Below are positions 11,220 through 21,770 of a DNA stretch of 64,000 bases, piece after piece. Source of the stretch: Didymella arachidicola. Its lineage: Eukaryota; Ascomycota; Dothideomycetes; Pleosporales; Didymellaceae. The stretch is taken from contig CM049992.1 of assembly GCA_016630955.3 (NCBI GenBank), positions 992,001 to 1,056,000 on the forward strand, read 5' to 3'. The notes below the pieces were generated by a model. The model did not search any database. It saw only the letters and a program-made list of their open reading frames with translations, and was not told the origin of the DNA. Made by a program: the position numbers and the translations under genes. The number at the start of each line of letters is the position of its first letter. Positions within the stretch are counted from its first letter, which is position 1.

Positions 11220-12041
11220 GCTCTTGTTCTTATTTGGACGGCCAGCATAGCGTTATCTTGCCGCTTTGATATTGCCGTGCATGCAGCATGAAGCCGCAAT
11301 CGTAGATTTGTCGTAGAGATGAGGAGTAGGATTAGCGTGTAATGCGTGATCCCGTGCGACGTTGACGCAACTGCTGGCGGCGGGAGCCATGTGGAACTGG
11401 TGTGGCTCGCACGTGGCGGGGCCGCGGAGGTTTGTGCCTGTGATGCGTGGTGCACCGTCTCTAAAGATCTATGACTTGGTACAGGCACGATGATACGTTG
11501 CTTAGCGATGTCGTTCGAGCTCGATATCTGAGTTGAGGTAAGCCATGCACTACTGCCATGTCAATGACCTGGTGCCAGTGACCTTTCGTTCATGAATGCA
11601 CGCTTCTGCAAGAGTCCGAGTAGACTTCATTGAGGGAGAAGCAAAAAGCGCAGTAACGACGGGGAAATACTTGTTGCTCGAAGCAGAAGTTGCGTGCGTT
11701 TGACACAAGTTACGTGAATAACTTGCGTGAACAACTTAAATTGAAGAATGAAGGAGCACGATTGTGCCACTGTTCAATGCATCTGTATAATCCCAAGTAA
11801 ATTCTTTCGGGCACCAAGGCCTGAAGCCATGCTATATCCCAAAACGCCTCTATATGCAGCGAAACGACGGAGACCGCCCAGGCGCTGTACCTGCGCTCTA
11901 CCTACCAAACCAGTTCCCAGTCTGGCCCAACCTTAACGCCAGTCCAAAGACAAATTCTACGCTCGCGAGAAATCCAGTTCCTGTAGCCGCCTGCCCAGGA
12001 AAGATTTATCCGCCAACAATAAAAGACAACAATTGCTACCC
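11220..12041. other. Intergenic region, DUF202 to transporter
   Basis: About 0.8 kb with no ORF of recognisable character. It holds the DUF202 promoter side and the 3' side of the transporter gene. Confidence 0.4.
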
Positions 12042-13641
12042 CTAGTCGTCGAGCTCTGACGGACTCTCCTCGAGCCTATGTCGCCTCTCCTCATCCATCT
12101 CCTTGTACGTAGCCCACGACAGCAGAAGAAACGCGCCGATGATCAGCAGACCGCCGACGATAGCCGCCGAGGTCAAGGGCGAGTTGAGGGGTGGCGGGAG
12201 CAGTTGATCGACGATGGCGACGATGAAGATGGTGAGCAGCGCGGCGACGGAGGAGAGTACGGGGGAGGTCAGAGAGATGAGGACGAGGAAGGAACCGGAG
12301 AAGGCTGTGGGGATGAGTTAATGTGTGACAAAGTGTAGATCTGAGTGTTCAAGACTTACTCGCGTTCGCCAGCACACTAATGGCCATCATCGACGCCTGC
12401 TCGCCATGCGGCAGCTCAAACGTCTCCCAGCCCGAGTAATGCAGAAGCGGCAGGGGAATCCACAACACAGACAGCGTAAAAGCGCCAATCAGCGAGCCAA
12501 ACGTATTCGCGAAAATCATGCCTTTGTTGGGCGCTGCGCCCTCGGGCGGGCAGGCGAGGCGCTTGTACAGCACCTCGTACAGTCCGTACAGGACGCTGCC
12601 CACGCCGATGACCAGGTTGCCGAAGGCGCGGTTCTCGGCTTCGTGGCTGGGCGGCGCCTTCTCGCCGCCTGTGCCGCCGCCGGACTTGGAGCCGTGCTTT
12701 GCGGGGGAGGTGTCGCCATAGGCCACGACAAAGACGCCGGCGACGGCGATGGCGACGGCGAGGACCTTGCTGGCGCGGACCTTCTCGTGCAGGATGGGGA
12801 TGCTGAAGGCGTAGGCGAAGAAGGCGGAGCAGTTGTAGATGGCGGTGAGGTCCGAGGCGGTGGTCTGGTTGACGGCGACGTACCAGCTGCCGCCGGCGAG
12901 GGTGAGGGCGCAGGTGATGAAGGCCGTCATCTTGAGCATGTAGCGCACGGGGCTGACCTGGGCCTGGCGCGGCGTGGGGTGCAGCGTCTGGTGCTGGACC
13001 ATGAGGGCCGTCTGGCGCAGCAGCTGCGTGTGGCGGCGCCAGAAGACGGCCCACGGGGTGGCGCGGTCCTGCAGGCGCAGCAGCAGCAGCTGGACGGGCC
13101 ACAGCACGACCCAGCTGCCGTGCGTCATGTACAGCATGCAGTAGGGCTTCTCCCACTTGAGCTCGTGCTGGATGTACACGGCCGTCTCCGTCTGCACGGT
13201 GAAGCTGATCAGGCTGAGCACCAGGAAGATGGCCGCGTACGTGTACCGTTTGCGCGTCTCGAGCTTCGCCTGGGCGACGGGGTCGCGCTCGTGGAAGCGG
13301 TGGGCGCTGCGGCTCAGGCCGTCGGCGCCCTCGTCGTCGCTCTTGCGCCCCAGCAGCGGCGCGTGGTGGCCGTCGGTCGAGGGTCGCAGGTCGGACGGCA
13401 TGGCGGCGTCGTGCTCATCCCAGTCGTCGAACTCGTCGGACAGCTCGGCACTCTTCTTGGCGTTGGTGTTGGTGTCGTTGGTGTTGGTGTCGTTGCCGTG
13501 GTGCAGTCTTGGATGGGCGGAAACGACGGTCGGGTTGATCTCGCGGTCCGACCATGCAAGGTCGCGTTCGTCGAGCGGGCGGTCTTTGAGCGTCTGCTTG
13601 GGTCCGGGGGGCTTCTTGCGGAGGGGAATCGACTCGGGCAT
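12042..13641 (-). CDS. EamA/DMT-family transporter (YML018C/SLC35F-like)
   Basis: Exons 13641-12360 and 12304-12042 on the minus strand (55-bp intron), 514 residues. A cytosolic, charged N-terminal region of about 130 residues contains a short NDTNT tandem repeat. It is followed by about ten hydrophobic segments in two halves typical of drug/metabolite transporters (first TYAAIFLVLSLISF; the last two in exon 2). The second half has the EamA-like run with FAYAFSIPILHEKVRASKVLAV. The short second exon completes the last membrane segments and a charged tail ending in ELDD. Family relatives sit in vacuolar, Golgi or plasma membranes and move metabolites; the substrate cannot be inferred. The GC-rich sequence creates long antisense open frames over this gene, which I treat as shadows. 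Confidence 0.87.
13462..13495. repeat. 15-bp tandem repeat in transporter gene
   Basis: Two full copies of a 15-bp unit (13462-13476, 13477-13491) plus four bases of a third. They encode the NDTNT repeats in the cytosolic N-terminal region of the DMT transporter. Confidence 0.8.
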
Positions 13642-14397
13642 CGGCGCGGTACGATGTCTTATACGGAAACGCGGCGGCGGAATGAGCGACTTGGGTGGGA
13701 CCGCTGCAAGGTGTGGGTAGGCTAGTTGTGGCTGCTGATATCTCGATTATCTGGCATGAAAGACATCCTCCGGGGCCAAGCAGACGTCTTTCCTTGCCCC
13801 TGTTGGCCTGCGCAACTCAGGGTCCACCCGCCGCCTCTTCCGTGGCACGTCCGCGAGTACGCGTGTCTCATTTCAGCGTCAGCAAGAGCAAAATCAGGCC
13901 TTTGAATTCCTCACTTTGGATTTCCAGCGGTGTATCTTGCGCCCAATCTCACACCAGGCGCGACCTAGCTTCTAATCGCGTGACTCTAGGCAGCACGTCA
14001 TCTGCGCCGCCAGGAAGCCTACAGGGGGCTAACTGCAACGTGCCTCCATGCGCAACACCGTGGGGTACGTACAGATGACTGAGCCTACGCATGACTCGCC
14101 GCAACGTGGGCCGCAGCATGCACCGCAGACGACGAGCGCCCAAGCCAACTGCAAGTACGCATAGCCGTAAGTGGTCATACGAGGCAGCACGAGTTTTAGG
14201 TAAAGATGCTTTGGTAGTCGACTTGGCAGGCGGTTTCGAAGGTACTTTCACGCCCTGAATTACCGAGACTGCTTTCGTTGTCGGCTTGGCAGAATCTCCA
14301 AACACGTACTCGGTGTAAGGGCCTACTCGATGACACATATGCATGTGTGTGTTGAGAGCTGCTTTGGTCTACTCTGTCTGCTCTTCAGCAGTGTAAT
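13642..14397. other. Intergenic region, transporter to exchanger
   Basis: About 0.75 kb containing the transporter promoter and the 3' flank of the exchanger. No gene or RNA recognised. Confidence 0.4.
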
Positions 14398-15568
14398 TCA
14401 CTCGCGTGCCACCGTGAACTCCAGCACTACAAACCCAACATAAGCCAGCACCATACCACTACCAATCCACGCCGCAAATCTCCCACCGAACCAGACCGTC
14501 GCAGCGAACACCACAGTGCTCCCCCATAACATGCCAAGTTCAACCGCGCCCACACTCCCATGTGGGAACCTGCCTTGTGTGTTGAGCAGCACGATCCCCA
14601 TGCACAAGGTGAGCAGGAAGATATTGCTTCCCGCTGTGTTGGCGACAAGCACGCCTGCGCTGCCCCGCCGCCCGCTCATCACGGCAATGAATTTCTCAGG
14701 CAGTGTTGTCGCAATAGACAGAGCGACCACTCCAAACAGCACATCTGAGATAGCCAGCAGATCGACTATGCTGGACGCAGAGTGAGAGAGTACATATCCG
14801 GAGAGGCAGATGGCGAGGAAGCCAAAGACGAGGTGGCATACGTGATTGGTAAGGCTTCGGTGCTTTGAGCGGGATTGATGAGGTAAAAGGGGTGTTGTTG
14901 CGCTCGCTGTTGTGGGTGGAAAGGTGCCGTTACCGCTGCTCTCCACGTCTGTGCTGCTACTGCTCTCGTTGGAGCTGTCGTCGTCACTGCCACTATCAGA
15001 GCCCTCAGGGGCGGTCAGGCTCCCTCGACTGATCGCCCACCCGACGGATGCAAGATACATGACGAAAGACGCTACCAGCACCGTCCCGTAAGCCAGCCAT
15101 GCTGTCTCTGTTGGGAGGTACAGTGCCGGTGTGATTAGAGTTGTTACAGCCAGCAACACGAGTGAGTACACGCGCGCACTCCGGTCAAAGCGGACAGTCT
15201 CATCTCTACGGTGGAAAAGCAGGCCGAGGGAGAATGCACCCAGGATGTTCGAGATGGCGGACCCGATGATGTTGCCTATAGCTAAAGAGGCGCGGTTGCG
15301 TGCCAGAGCCGCAATCACGACTATGAGCTGCATGAGAAGTAAGCAGGCGAATTGATTCAATAGACTAGCAGTGAGTTGCTGATCATTGGTGACGAACCTC
15401 CTCCCATTCTGCTCCTGCTGTGAGCAGACTAATCACAGTCTCAGAGATGCCGGTGCGATGCGCGACGATGGTGGTATGGTCTATGAATTTGTCTGCACCG
15501 AATTCCAGTAAGAAAAGGGAAGTAATGAAGACGGCAACATTGTAGGCGAGAGCATCTGCATCGAGCAT
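14398..15568 (-). CDS. CaCA-superfamily cation exchanger
   Basis: Exons 15568-15398 and 15327-14398 on the minus strand (70-bp intron), 366 residues. It belongs to the Ca2+/cation antiporter superfamily, which exchanges calcium against protons or sodium across membranes. The alpha-1 repeat is built across the splice: GISETVISLLTAGAEWEE from exon 1 joins LIVVIAALARN and GNIIGSAISNILGAFSLG. The alpha-2 repeat has LSIATTLPEKFIAVMSG and NTAGSNIFLLTLCMG. A Ser/Asp-rich loop (about residues 190-215) separates the halves, and about ten membrane segments are predicted by eye. Family members of this Ala-Gly-Ala-Glu-Trp type are short fungal exchangers of unknown membrane. A MITE-like element begins only 82 bp upstream of the ATG and could affect expression. 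Confidence 0.87.
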
Positions 15569-15645
15569 GGCGAGGTCAGAAAATACAGGGGAATTAGATG
15601 GCAGTCGGCAAGCCGCAAGATTGGATTGAGAGTCGTATAGGATGG

Positions 15646-15916
15646 ACTGGCTCTCATGTTGCAGAATGAATCGTCGATAAGCCCGGGCCACCCCATGAAA
15701 ATTAAGATGCAAGATGCAGCAACAACACAATAGGGAGAGTTTAATTACAAACTAACTATATAGAATTAGGCTTATCTGACCTATTTAATAATAAACTTAA
15801 GACTAAACAAGTAATATTTAGCTGTGAAATCGCGATACTAGTTCATTCTATCCGATGATAATGATGCGAAGTGGCCCGGGCTTATCGACGGCTTATTCTG
15901 CAACATGAGAGACTGG
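15646..15916. mobile_element. MITE-like element with 41-bp terminal inverted repeats
   Basis: A 261-bp element (15651-15911) is bounded by inverted repeats: the left arm is 15651-15691 and the right arm is the reverse complement of about 15871-15911. The arms match at 38 of 41 positions; the three differences are all transitions. It is flanked by the 5-bp direct repeat ACTGG (15646-15650 and 15912-15916), which looks like a target-site duplication. The interior is markedly AT-rich (about 15735-15830) and encodes nothing. The size, repeats and lack of coding sequence fit a non-autonomous DNA transposon. The superfamily is not clear. Confidence 0.75.
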
Positions 15917-16198
15917 GTGAGTGTTACACGCCCGTGGGCCTTGGCAGTACTGGTCGAGTAAGTTAAATCAACGCGACAACAACTTTCCTGATCAAAACCA
16001 TCTTACTGCAAGGCGGCGCGAAGCGGAATTTCAAGATGATTAGCAATGTATATACGACCAACCAGGAGCCGGCTGCGGCTCTAGTACGCGGCTCTTATCT
16101 CCGGCTGTTGTTGATGCGGGGAAACAGCTTCATGTAGCTCACTCAGATATTGATACACTGCGCCTGCGCTCAACCTGCAACCCACAATCTCGCTGAGG

Positions 16199-17185
16199 AT
16201 GTCTGCACTACGCTCAATCACGCGGCCAATATGCCATGCCGGTCGTCAGATCACACAACCTCGACCATCTCTCCACCAGGTCTCCCCCCGCACGCTCACA
16301 ACCACAACAAAGCCTCGCAATGCCTCAGTAGCAACAGGACAAACCGTAAATCACAACGACCACACCGACAACCGATCTATCGGAGCTCTGGGCCTCACAA
16401 CCTCCGGCACGCCCCTCAAGACACGCAAGTACCCTACCTTCTCTTCCCTCGAAGACGAGCGTCTATACCGCAAACAGCACCTCGCAGCCGCCTACCGCGT
16501 CTTCGCAGCGCGCGGCTTCGACGAAGGCGTCGCAGGCCACATCAGCGTGCGCGACCCCATTCTCACCGACCATTTCTGGCTGAACCCCCTATCAACCCAC
16601 TTCAGCCAGATCCGCGTCTCAGACTTGATCCTGGTGAATGAGCAAGGCCAGGTCGTGCAGGGCGAACAGCCAATCAACGCCGCTGCGTTCGCGATCCACA
16701 GCGCGCTGCACAAGAGACGGCCTGATGTGCATGCTGCGTGCCACGCGCATAGCGTGTATGGCAAGGCGTGGAGCGCGTTCGGGAGGGAGTTGGATATGTA
16801 CACGCAGGACTCGCTGAGATTCTACAAGCATCACGGCGTGTACAAGCATTTCGGGGGTGTGGTGCTGGCGGGCGATGAAGGGGAGAGGATAGCGGATGCG
16901 CTGGGTGATGGGAAGGCGGCGATCTTGCAGAATCATGGGATTTTGACGGTGGGGCAGAGTGTGGATGAGGCGGCGTTTTGGTTTGTGAGTCTGGATAAGA
17001 CGTGTCAGGCGCAATTGTTGATTGATGCTGCGAGTAGTGGGAGTGGACGTAGGCCAAAGACGATTTCTGATGAGGAGGCTGCGGAGAGCTTTAAGCAGGT
17101 GGGTACGCCCGAGAAGGGGTGGCTTGCTTTTCAGGGGTATTATGATGAGATTCTTGCAAAGACTGGTGGTGACTTTCTCAATTGA
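16199..17185 (+). CDS. Class II aldolase/adducin-family protein
   Basis: Single exon, 328 residues. The class II aldolase/adducin head domain spans about residues 88-290: GHISVRDP (substrate-binding loop), HAHSVYG and LQNHGIL supply the conserved His residues that bind the catalytic divalent metal, with Tyr/Arg-rich MYTQDSLRFYKHHGVY between. Relatives act as fuculose-phosphate-type aldolases, decarboxylases or epimerases on sugar phosphates; the substrate here is unknown. The first about 60 residues are rich in Arg, Ser and Thr and poor in acidic residues, which could be a mitochondrial presequence, but this is only inference. ATG 16199 is the first Met in frame. Codon use looks normal throughout and no lesion is seen. 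Confidence 0.92.
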   Translation: MSALRSITRPICHAGRQITQPRPSLHQVSPRTLTTTTKPRNASVATGQTVNHNDHTDNRSIGALGLTTSGTPLKTRKYPTFSSLEDERLYRKQHLAAAYRVFAARGFDEGVAGHISVRDPILTDHFWLNPLSTHFSQIRVSDLILVNEQGQVVQGEQPINAAAFAIHSALHKRRPDVHAACHAHSVYGKAWSAFGRELDMYTQDSLRFYKHHGVYKHFGGVVLAGDEGERIADALGDGKAAILQNHGILTVGQSVDEAAFWFVSLDKTCQAQLLIDAASSGSGRRPKTISDEEAAESFKQVGTPEKGWLAFQGYYDEILAKTGGDFLN

Positions 17186-17878
17186 GGATATTGGCGGCTC
17201 TCTCACCTACGCTTGTCTCATCCACTTGCTGTTTTCTACTCTTGGCACAGTTCCCTCTCTCGCGCATATATGTATCGACCTCGCAGACTTGACAAGTATA
17301 CGAACCTCATCAACACAGCCCACATCAAGCTCACCATATCGTCCAAGAGACACTGAGGCTCTAAGGGGTATGACACAATACAAGAAGCACAAAGTCGCTG
17401 CAGACTTCGGTGATGCAGCATCAACACTCGGCGCCACAGTCAATATGTAAAGGCAGCCTACAATGCTCATTCTCGTATACAAAAGAGATTAACTCGAAGA
17501 AAGAACCGCACATAACTCGCTGCAATCCCCAATCCTCGCTCGCCTACTCAGATTCGGAATTAGACCTGGGAGCTCGCTTACGGTGCCATTGTTATTGTCG
17601 TCTGATCTTGATATAAAAAGGTGAAACGAAGGTCCTGGAATAGATTTTACACAAAGATGGGCAGTAGTAGGGAAACCAAGGGAGTGCTCTGCAGGCGCAA
17701 TTAATGCATCGGGATATGTGTGAGAACCGTGAAAGGAAGCTGCTGTTCAACGGAACTGCTTCGACTTCTGCCTACTGTTTGTTTACCTCAATATTGGGCA
17801 GTGGCTACCTAAGCTAGCTCGCCTCGATATCACTCTCGCCTCATCCACAACAACGTTCAACCCACGGCCAACCCCAAG
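17186..17878. other. Intergenic region after aldolase
   Basis: About 0.7 kb. Only short ORFs that overlap the 3' flank of the aldolase gene; nothing recognised. Confidence 0.4.
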
Positions 17879-18748
17879 ATGCCACCAAAGAGACGCGGAA
17901 CGTTTGCCATGCCTATTACTAGCCACAGCAAGCGACAGAAACCCGCCGCATCGGCGCAGCAGGGTGATGCTACCGACGCCGCCGACGCCGTCGACTTGTA
18001 AGCCATCCGCCCCATATGAGGGCTCTGAATCAACGCTGACTATGTAAGAACCGCGCTGAATGCAGAGAAGTCACTGCTGCTACGCCTTCCCGCAGAGTTA
18101 CGCCACCGTGTATGGTAGCTTGCATACGGTGACAAGATGATCCTTGTTTGGGTCAAAATTCACTACGTGCCTTACGGAATGAGATCTGATGGGGACATGA
18201 CATCTTGCAAAACATATCAGCGCTATACCATGCCACCACTTGTATCTCGCCAATTCTGGGCTGAAGCATCGGAGGTGTACCTCTCATCGTGCACCTTTAG
18301 GTTCGATTACCCTGACGATTTTCGAAGCCTGGCGCTATCAGGACACACTACCGTCGCACATATCCGCAGAGTTATGTTCCACCTATATGCAGATATCCCT
18401 ACTTTACACAACTTCCCCTTGAATTCGTATGGCAACTTCACTTCTCCAATCGTTGGTCGCTTTGTCCGCTTGGGAGGTGTTATCTTGACAGGCCTAGTGT
18501 ATTGGGGACCACGAAGGCTAATAATTGATACCGATTTGATGGGCGGCGAACATTGGCGGAAGATTCGCATGGCTGCGGTCATCCGAGCTTTCCAGCAGCA
18601 CAGGCTGAAGGAGAACCTTACCCACGTCACGCTGCTACCTGGAAGCCGGCCACGCGATGTCTGGGATGCGAAACCCTACAACGAAGCTATGCGAAAAGCT
18701 CTACTCCAATATCAACCACGACGACGTCTATCGAAGCGAGATTCTTGA
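17879..18748 (+). pseudogene. F-box/2EXR-like fungal gene with in-frame stop
   Basis: Two exons, 17879-17997 and 18049-18748, joined by a canonical 51-bp GTAAGC...TAAG intron. Exon 1 encodes a basic leader (PPKRRG, SHSKRQK). Exon 2 begins with the hallmark of a large fungal family, LLLRLPAELRHRVW, but the next codon is TAG (18116-18118), after which the same frame continues LAYGDKM and stays open to 18746 with family-like text (PPLVSRQFWAEASEVYLSSCTF). Relatives normally have an acidic residue at the stop position. There is no way to splice around it, since the nearby GT and AG are about 10 bases apart. Translation could restart at ATG 18137, giving 203 residues without the conserved motif. 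I read it as a recently inactivated gene. A sequencing error is the main alternative. Confidence 0.65.
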
Positions 18749-19266
18749 GCCGGTTCGACCATGGGGCAAACCGTATAAGACTTGGACCAGGGTTCCGGGG
18801 TCTTTGATCGAATCTGAGGATGATGGATGCCATGGGTACTAAGGTAGTTGTAATTTCTTGGCCTGAGCATGCCTCCATCTTAAAGCCAGTGGTGACGCAA
18901 AGCCAAACATGTACTCGCCGATCTTTCGCTCTTTCGACGTCCGGTGCTGCGCCCAGATGCTTGTCATTGAGGATATAATGGCGCGACCTCGCGCTGGCGA
19001 CGATCAAAGGTCAATTCTTAGACCCTTCCAAGGTTTCTCGCTTGACAAGACCTGCCCCGCAATGTCGACCTCTTCCTTCCTCAAAATCAGCAGCCTGCCT
19101 GTCACTTTATTGAAGATGTGTGTTTGCGGATGAGATTGCATGCTAAAGATCAAGTAGGGTTCGGCTTATAGTGAACGCTAGCGTTATCGATTGAGCTTCT
19201 CCTCATTGCCGAGGTACGTTGCTGAACTGACACTCGACATCATGGCGTACTTGAGATCGCCATGAT
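18749..19266. other. Intergenic region before HAD gene
   Basis: About 0.5 kb, no gene recognised. It presumably carries the HAD gene promoter. Confidence 0.4.
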
Positions 19267-20248
19267 ATGCCCACAGCAGCTACAGCTCCTCGGAAGTCTG
19301 TAGTGATTATGCCTTCTTCAGTGCAAGCACCCAAAGCTCTGCTCTTCGACATTGGCGGCGTTGTTGTACGTACTCCATCAACCCCTCCACGAGCCCGTCA
19401 CGTCATAACCATGGAGCCTTCTGACATCACGTTTACAGGTGATAAGCCCCTTCCAAGCCATCCTCGACTATGAGACCGAAAACGGAATTCCAATCGGCTA
19501 CATCAATTACGCGATCCAGAAAGGCCCTCACGATACAGGCGCATGGCAGCTGATCGAACGCGGCGAGGTGGAATTGAACGACGATTGGTTCGCATCCTTC
19601 AAGAAGCAGCTTTCGCGACCTGAGATATGGCGTGAATACCTCGCCAGACTTGCGCAGAACCAGACCCTCGGTGGCGCAGGCCGATCAGCGATGGAAGGTG
19701 GCAAGGTGCAAGACGTCCCTGAAATCGACGCAAAGAAGCTCTTCTGGCGCATGATGAAGATCTCCCGCGAACCAGATCCATACATGTACCCTGCGCTGCG
19801 CAAGTTGAAAGAAAGCGGAAAGTTCGTCCTCGGCGCGTTCAGCAATAACGTTACCTTCCCTACGGACATTCTCGACGACGAAGGAATCCTCTTCACGAAG
19901 GAATTACAGCATCGTCCTCATCCCAACCCCTACGCGAACGACTCCACAGACATCACTACGAACTTCGATATCTTCCTCGGCAGCGCGGCAGTGGGCGTAC
20001 GCAAGCCAGATCCTGAGGCGTATAAGCTGGCTACGCGCGAGATGAGCAAGATCAGCGAGGCGAAGGGCAAGGGGAAGATTACGGAGGGTGATGTGTTGTT
20101 TTTGGATGATATTGGTATCAATTTGAAATTCGCGAAGAAGACTGGGTTAAGGACGATTAAGGTCAATCTAGGGCAGACTAAAGATGCGGTGAGGAAGTTG
20201 GAAGAGGCTACGGGGATGAGGTTATTGGATAATAAGGCAAAGCTTTGA
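19267..20248 (+). CDS. HAD-superfamily hydrolase with C-terminal PTS1-like AKL
   Basis: Exons 19267-19365 and 19439-20248 (73-bp intron), 302 residues; a start at ATG 19309 would remove 14 residues. It is an epoxide-hydrolase-N-terminal/ACAD10-like HAD phosphatase. Motif I is LLFDIGGVV, with the nucleophilic Asp but Gly two residues on in place of the usual acid-base Asp. Motif II is LGAFSNN, motif III is the Lys in GVRKPDPEAY, and motif IV is LFLDDIGIN. A helical cap lies between about residues 40 and 140. The protein ends AKL, a good match to the peroxisomal PTS1 signal. It would hydrolyse a phosphorylated metabolite, possibly in peroxisomes; the substrate is unknown. The donor GTACGT and acceptor TTTACAG keep phase 0 and restore VVVISPF. 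Confidence 0.88.
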
Positions 20249-20955
20249 GATGCACATCGATTGCTGTTGCACAAATTTCCAATGTGTTGGTTCTCCTGCT
20301 ACTTTTTTTTTGTCGTGCCTTGACTTTGCTCCTCTACCATTTGCAGCGCTGGAGTTGTGGGAGCCAGTAGGACTGCTACCTTGACCACGTCTGCGTTTCA
20401 CTCCCGCAGTAGTACTCTGCAAATCCCCTGTTTCTGTCGGCAGAATATCGTCCGTTGTTTAAGAAGGCTAATCAGGTGGGGTGCTCGTATGGTAAAGCTC
20501 TATATTCCCACCCAACGGACGTTCTTTCCCTTACAATACAATACCGAAAGTCCAAGTATCAAAAGAGCTTCTCGAATCCGATGGTGGATCTTGTCTTCTG
20601 CACCCGCAAATCATGTCCTCTTTTGGTGTGCTCCTTCTGGGTTCTAAAGTTGCTTTCCTGCTATGTCTGAGCCACCAAAACTCCTTTGAGTTGTGTCGTG
20701 GGGCCTTAAAGCGAAAATGAGCTGTCAATTGTATACTCTAAGACCCATCGAGACATCATCTACAGGAAAGGACATATTTGTACTTGAGGAGTGGGAGTGG
20801 TCCATACATGTCTTCGACTTTAACGTGATATTTTTGACGTTGTATGTATTCCGAAATGGGAGGTCTATCAACAACATTGGAAGCTCTACATCTATTTGAA
20901 CGTCCTCTTGGGAGTCGTACAGAAGCCTTCCAAGCATACACGGGCACTGAACGGC
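20249..20955. other. Intergenic region after HAD gene
   Basis: About 0.7 kb with only short ORFs and a poly-T run near 20305. No gene recognised. Confidence 0.4.
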
Positions 20956-21516
20956 TCACATCTCTTCTTCCCTGGGCACGTATCCTCCATGCAATCTAGG
21001 ATCTTCAGCCAGATTATCGTCTTGGATGACTTTCCATCTCTTGGATCCTTTCGCAGAACGCTCGGTGTGGATATTCGCCTTCTTAGCCACAGCTTCAACA
21101 CCACGCCGCTTGACCTCCCAGACGACGTCGTACGCGGCCCGCAGATCCTTAAGAGCGCTCATCCGAGTTTTAAAGCTTTTCGTAGAAGCCATCTTCCACC
21201 GCTTCTCCATCCTATCTTCAAGCTCACCGAGCAGATCAGCAATGATGTCGTACAACTTGGCCAGCTCGGCTAACCTATCTGCTTGACCCGCCAGCGCAAG
21301 TGATCCCGGCATTTTCGACTGTGCCATTTGAGCACATCCTCCGCTTTTGATCTGCATATCCTTACGCTCTGTTCTCATCTGTGCAAGGAGGTGACTGATG
21401 TAGTCATCTTGAGCTTGGTACTTGGCCTCCATGATTAGATTTGATAGGGCTTTGAAGAACCGAGGCATTCCTGGGGGGAAACTTTGAGGAAAAGGTCCGG
21501 TTGCACTGTGCGCCAT
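20956..21516 (-). CDS. Hypothetical helical protein
   Basis: Single-exon ORF of 186 residues on the minus strand. I do not recognise a family. After a Pro-rich start (residues 1-17), the sequence is strongly helix-forming and rich in Lys, Glu, Ala and Met (about 20-160), with stretches such as ADRLAELAKLYDIIADLLGELEDR that suggest an amphipathic helix or coiled coil. The end is charged (VPREEEM). A TATATATAAA stretch lies about 40-50 bp upstream of the ATG (21557-21566), consistent with a real but unusually short leader. There is no signal peptide or membrane segment. It lies directly downstream of the alpha-galactosidase gene on the same strand, with 254 bp between. It could be a lineage-specific gene. 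Confidence 0.55.
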   Translation of the reverse strand: MAHSATGPFPQSFPPGMPRFFKALSNLIMEAKYQAQDDYISHLLAQMRTERKDMQIKSGGCAQMAQSKMPGSLALAGQADRLAELAKLYDIIADLLGELEDRMEKRWKMASTKSFKTRMSALKDLRAAYDVVWEVKRRGVEAVAKKANIHTERSAKGSKRWKVIQDDNLAEDPRLHGGYVPREEEM

Positions 21517-21770
21517 AGTATGGATCCACTCAGTCAGGCGGGATATTTTCGGCCGCTTTATATATAGATTGAGGACGTCGAGGGTCTTTCACTACAAGGC
21601 GCGTGTAATCGATGAACTGGATACTTACCGCATGCTTTCTTTGAAATGTTTTGGATGGTTTCAGATTATCAGACACATAGTGACAACAACATTGAAGAAC
21701 ATTTCTGTCCTGAATGCGGCATGAAACATTAAATTAAATCAAAGGCTGCTTACGTTCATAAAGGTACTAC

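Noticed and set aside
12325..13725. 466-codon plus-strand open frame
   Set aside because: It is antisense to the DMT transporter in very GC-rich sequence and shows only Gly/Ala/Val/Arg-rich low-complexity text; the minus strand has clear membrane segments and a sensible splice.
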